Shown one piece after another: positions 28,740-31,226 of a stretch of 31,226 nucleotides of DNA (positions within the stretch are counted from its first letter, which is position 1; each line of letters begins with the position of its first letter). The DNA is from Asterionellopsis glacialis (Eukaryota > Bacillariophyta > Plagiogrammaphyceae > Rhaphoneidales > Asterionellopsidaceae), in NCBI GenBank assembly GCA_014885115.2, contig WKLE02006521.1, positions 1 through 31,226 on the forward strand. Reading direction: 5' to 3'. Position numbers and translations under genes: made by a program. The notes below the pieces were generated by a model. It did not search any database. It had not been told where the DNA came from and saw only the letters and a program-made list of their open reading frames with translations.

Positions 28740-29360
28740 AGAAATGCTAACAAATAGAAAGGAGATTTGTAATATGTGCTGAAAAGGATTGATAAGGCTT
28801 TTTTGTTTCGTGTTACTAGCTGATTTATCTAGTTTCTTCACGGTGTTGGGTGTATTGAGTTGGAACAACATTCAAATTAGAGTACAAGGGACCTGTGGTA
28901 GCGTTTGCATCGTACGACGTACAGTCACTGCCGAAAAAGATTTGAAAACATTTTCAATAATATGTCATATTCACTCTGACCTTGGAACCTAGAATGGTAC
29001 CAGGTACGTGGTGTATTCAGAATCTGTTTGCGAAGACAAAAAGTCAAATTTTCAAAAAAAAAGTGGACGGTGGCGAATCCTGAGAGGAATGACGTTGCAC
29101 ACAGCGATCGGACGCATCTCGCATCTCTCCAGTGCTTAGGATTCTCTTCTCAGGACCAGACCAGTCACAGTAGATAACAGCTTTCTAGCTCCGCCAGAGA
29201 ATAGGCTACCACTATCCTGCAATCTCGAGTTCCTTGATTATTCTGTCTGCGCTGGTCATCAGTTGAAAATACTTTCACTTCAAAGCCACATTTCCAGTGA
29301 AAACAGTCAGCAAGTTTCCTGCTTTCTTTGGGAAAATTATTGTGAGATCGCTTTTGAACT
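28740..29360. other. Intergenic spacer
   Basis: No supported gene. It holds the 3' flank of the oxidoreductase gene, one isolated GTACCAGGTAC element (28996-29006) and the upstream region of the CS-domain gene. The frame 28789-28992 starts without a plausible context and is not conserved-looking. Confidence 0.55.
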
Positions 29361-29957
29361 ATGTTGCATGTCGGAGTCATTATTCTAGCAGTACTTTGCC
29401 AAAACATTGCACCTAGTGTTGCATTTAATAGCCATTTGATTTCTGGTAAATCTTGTTTTGTTCGTGGCAGCGTTACAGGACTAAGAAAAAGTAACAACGG
29501 TGAAAATCAAGATGATATTGCAGGAGCAGATGTAAGCGATCTTGGTTTGACTATGGAGGATCTAAACGCTCCACTACCCAAGGAGCTCCTTCAAGGGATT
29601 ACCAGTAGTGGATACGAATCGACAACATTGATACCTGATTCAGGAGACCGTGGGTGTGCATGGGAAGAAAATTCAGACACCTTAGATGTCACATTGCAAA
29701 TTTCAACCCTTCGTGGACAACCTGCAGCGTGTTTGGCTTGCGAAGTGACAGAAACAACAGCAACTATTACAGCGTTTGGATATGCCGTTTGGTCCTGTGT
29801 GCTACGTGGGCAAGCGGTGGCTGGGTCTGTCGATTTCAAGGCCGAAGAAGGCGATGATATGCTACCCGTCATGACACTTTCAGTTCAAAAAGCGGATCCA
29901 AGTGAGAGATGGGGAGGTTTCATTGCCCAAGTAGGCGAAAATAGTATTCTATACTAA
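29361..29957 (+). CDS. CS-domain (p23/NudC-like) protein with plastid-type presequence
   Basis: 198 residues from ATG 29361. Residues 1-21 are a signal peptide (VGVIILAVLCQNIAPSVA) followed by FNSH, the Phe at +1 typical of diatom plastid import. A short acidic linker (DIAGADVSDLGLTMEDLNAP) follows. Residues ~97-190 fit a CS domain: CAWEENSDTLDVTLQI opens the sandwich, CEVTETTATITAFG and LRGQAVAGSVD follow, and LPVMTLSVQKADPSERWGGFI matches the family's closing strand and Trp (L-x-L-x-K-x-x-x-x-x-W). CS domains are Hsp90 co-chaperone or Hsp20-like folding modules. A plastid-located co-chaperone is the most natural inference. Sequence divergence from p23 and NudC is high, so fold assignment is moderate and partner assignment is low. 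Confidence 0.78.
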   Translation: MLHVGVIILAVLCQNIAPSVAFNSHLISGKSCFVRGSVTGLRKSNNGENQDDIAGADVSDLGLTMEDLNAPLPKELLQGITSSGYESTTLIPDSGDRGCAWEENSDTLDVTLQISTLRGQPAACLACEVTETTATITAFGYAVWSCVLRGQAVAGSVDFKAEEGDDMLPVMTLSVQKADPSERWGGFIAQVGENSILY

Positions 29958-31226
29958 TCTCGAAATCGGTAAAGGACATTTCTAACATCCTGAATCATTC
30001 CGATTTTACAATCGGAATCCTGATAACTGAACCTTAGAAGTTCATTAATATTATTATTTATATGCATGCATACCGTCCAGATCATTCAATATCTAAATCC
30101 CAAGATATTAAATCATATTGTATTCCTTTGTTGATCTTTTTATTGTAGATAGTATTAGAAACGCTTTATTAACGCAAGGATTTTATGAGCGCTTTTCACA
30201 AAAAAAGAAGTAAACAGCTATAGTTCAAGTTTAGCCATCAAAATGTAATAGCTCAATGAGTCAACATTTTAGTTTTTCAATTCCACCCAAAGGCTGTCTC
30301 GAGGGTGGTTTCAATTTGCCATGCACCATTAGCAAGAGAAAAAAGAAAGACGGCAAAGGTTGATGGATTTATAAGTTCGGGTAGATACTGATACTTTCGA
30401 GTGTTCTGGAAGTTAAAGCAGTCATCGCCAATGATGGATTACCTCGGTGTAACTTCGTTTTTTCCCACGACTCTACATATAATTGCCAAATTTTCTTCTT
30501 GAGAGGACTGGCACAAATGGTGCAGAATTGCAATCAATTTACTCATACGATAGATTAAACATTAAGGCCATAAAACTTGGTTTTGATGTAATACATGTTA
30601 GGTACACGGATGATACATGCAATTCTTGCCATAATAGAGGACCACATTGGCAAACTACGATGGAAATGGATGGCAGGTGTACAAAAGAAAAGCACTCGCT
30701 ATCAATCTTCAATAGAGCCATTTTTTGCAACAATAATTAAAAGCTAATATGATGACGCTTTTCTCGTGCAAATACAATCTATCATCATCCCAACAGTGTT
30801 TTACTTAATTCAGTAGGAGCAATAACACTCTTTCCTTCCCATGAATTGGCATGTTTTATCTCTCACGAAACACCAGTCACACACAACCTAGCATAGCAAC
30901 TTCGTTATCCCTTAGCGGACCTGTCGCTGTCTACGCTACTTTTCTTGCCATCGCCCATCATTTCGGCCTAAGTGATGATAAATAAGTAGAGGTTGGGAGA
31001 TATTGGAACGAGATAAAGGTGATTTTGTCTCTGTAACTGGGGGATGGTCGGGTACCCCTTGCCGGAGTTGAGTGAGCACCGGTGAGCCAAACGCAATGTT
31101 GAATCCCTCTGGAGTTGAGTGAGCACCGGTGAGTCAAACGCAATGTTGAACTGGAAAAGCGACAATTGATGTTTTGATAAAAGTCTTCCACTAATGTGAC
31201 ATGCTTGTGACGTGAACTTTTCACCA
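29958..31226. other. Downstream intergenic region
   Basis: 1.27 kb without a supported gene. A plus-strand frame at 30483-30740 has no ATG at its start. Minus-strand frames at 30958-31224 run through the tandem duplication and are not credible. The window ends here, so a gene beginning beyond 31226 cannot be excluded. Confidence 0.5.
31064..31150. repeat. Two-copy 47-bp tandem duplication
   Basis: A 40-bp segment starting GGAGTTGAGTGAGCACCGGT at 31064-31103 repeats at 31111-31150 with one mismatch (GAGCCAAAC against GAGTCAAAC), giving a 47-bp period. The low divergence suggests a recent local duplication. Confidence 0.88.

Noticed and set aside
30483..30740. Frame with a CNSCH motif that resembles a c-type heme site
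   Set aside because: It starts at TTG rather than ATG, is only 85 residues long, and has no signal peptide or other cytochrome c features. A CxxCH match alone is weak.
30958..31224. Minus-strand frames with repeated H-C-S-L-N-S-type segments
   Set aside because: The repetition comes from the 47-bp tandem DNA duplication being translated. No gene context supports it.
1..31226. tRNA genes, rRNA genes and CRISPR arrays
   Set aside because: No spacer showed a T-arm-like GGTTCRANYCC with matching stems, no rRNA-like conserved blocks and no regularly spaced repeats.

Overview
The window looks like nuclear DNA of a diatom or a close stramenopile relative. Three things support this. Five of the twelve genes encode proteins whose N-terminus is a signal peptide ending at a phenylalanine (AWS-FAP, VIA-FQS, AAF-SFAP, VEA-FQLP, SVA-FNSH), the bipartite plastid-import signature of algae with a red-derived secondary plastid. 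Introns are few, short (91-139 bp) and of GT-AG type. The protein families present (TCF25, TSTD2-like rhodanese, MFSD6-like transporter, plastid citramalate synthase) are eukaryotic. The species is not resolved. Base composition is AT-leaning, genes are on both strands, and spacers run from about 170 bp to 2.2 kb.

Layout. 1-913: repeat-rich spacer with an inverted repeat, a 25-bp direct repeat and a cluster of GTAC motifs. 914-8051: two tandem, same-strand genes that share a ~265-residue multi-pass membrane domain I do not recognise; one carries a cytochrome b5 domain at its N-terminus, the other a J-domain, a ~1,080-residue disordered region and a coiled coil. 8380-12388 (minus): a PfkB-family sugar kinase and a three-exon citramalate synthase. 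13124-15518 (plus): the ribosome-quality-control protein TCF25/Rqc1 in two exons. 16140-16733 (minus): a small coiled-coil protein. 16734-18907: a 2.2 kb gene-poor gap. 18908-20666 (minus): a TrhO/TSTD2-type rhodanese with a C-terminal RRM-like domain. 21893-22564 (plus): an unrecognised protein. 22738-24519 (minus): an MFSD6-like transporter. 25087-25566 (plus): an L-fucose mutarotase (FucU/RbsD). 26916-28739 (plus): a SelD-associated type FAD oxidoreductase. 29361-29957 (plus): a plastid-type CS-domain protein. 29958-31226: non-coding, ending in a 47-bp tandem duplication.

There is no operon logic, as expected for a nuclear genome. The best candidate for an undescribed system is the tandem pair at 914-8051. 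The same membrane domain is joined to two unrelated modules, one heme-binding and one chaperone-recruiting, and both proteins carry plastid-type presequences. A perfect E2F-like palindrome lies upstream of the J-domain gene. Separately, clusters of GTACC/GGTAC motifs recur in at least four intergenic spacers and look like a genome-specific repeat or regulatory sequence.

All calls come from reading the sequence and its conceptual translation. No database search was run, so family names rest on motif recognition.
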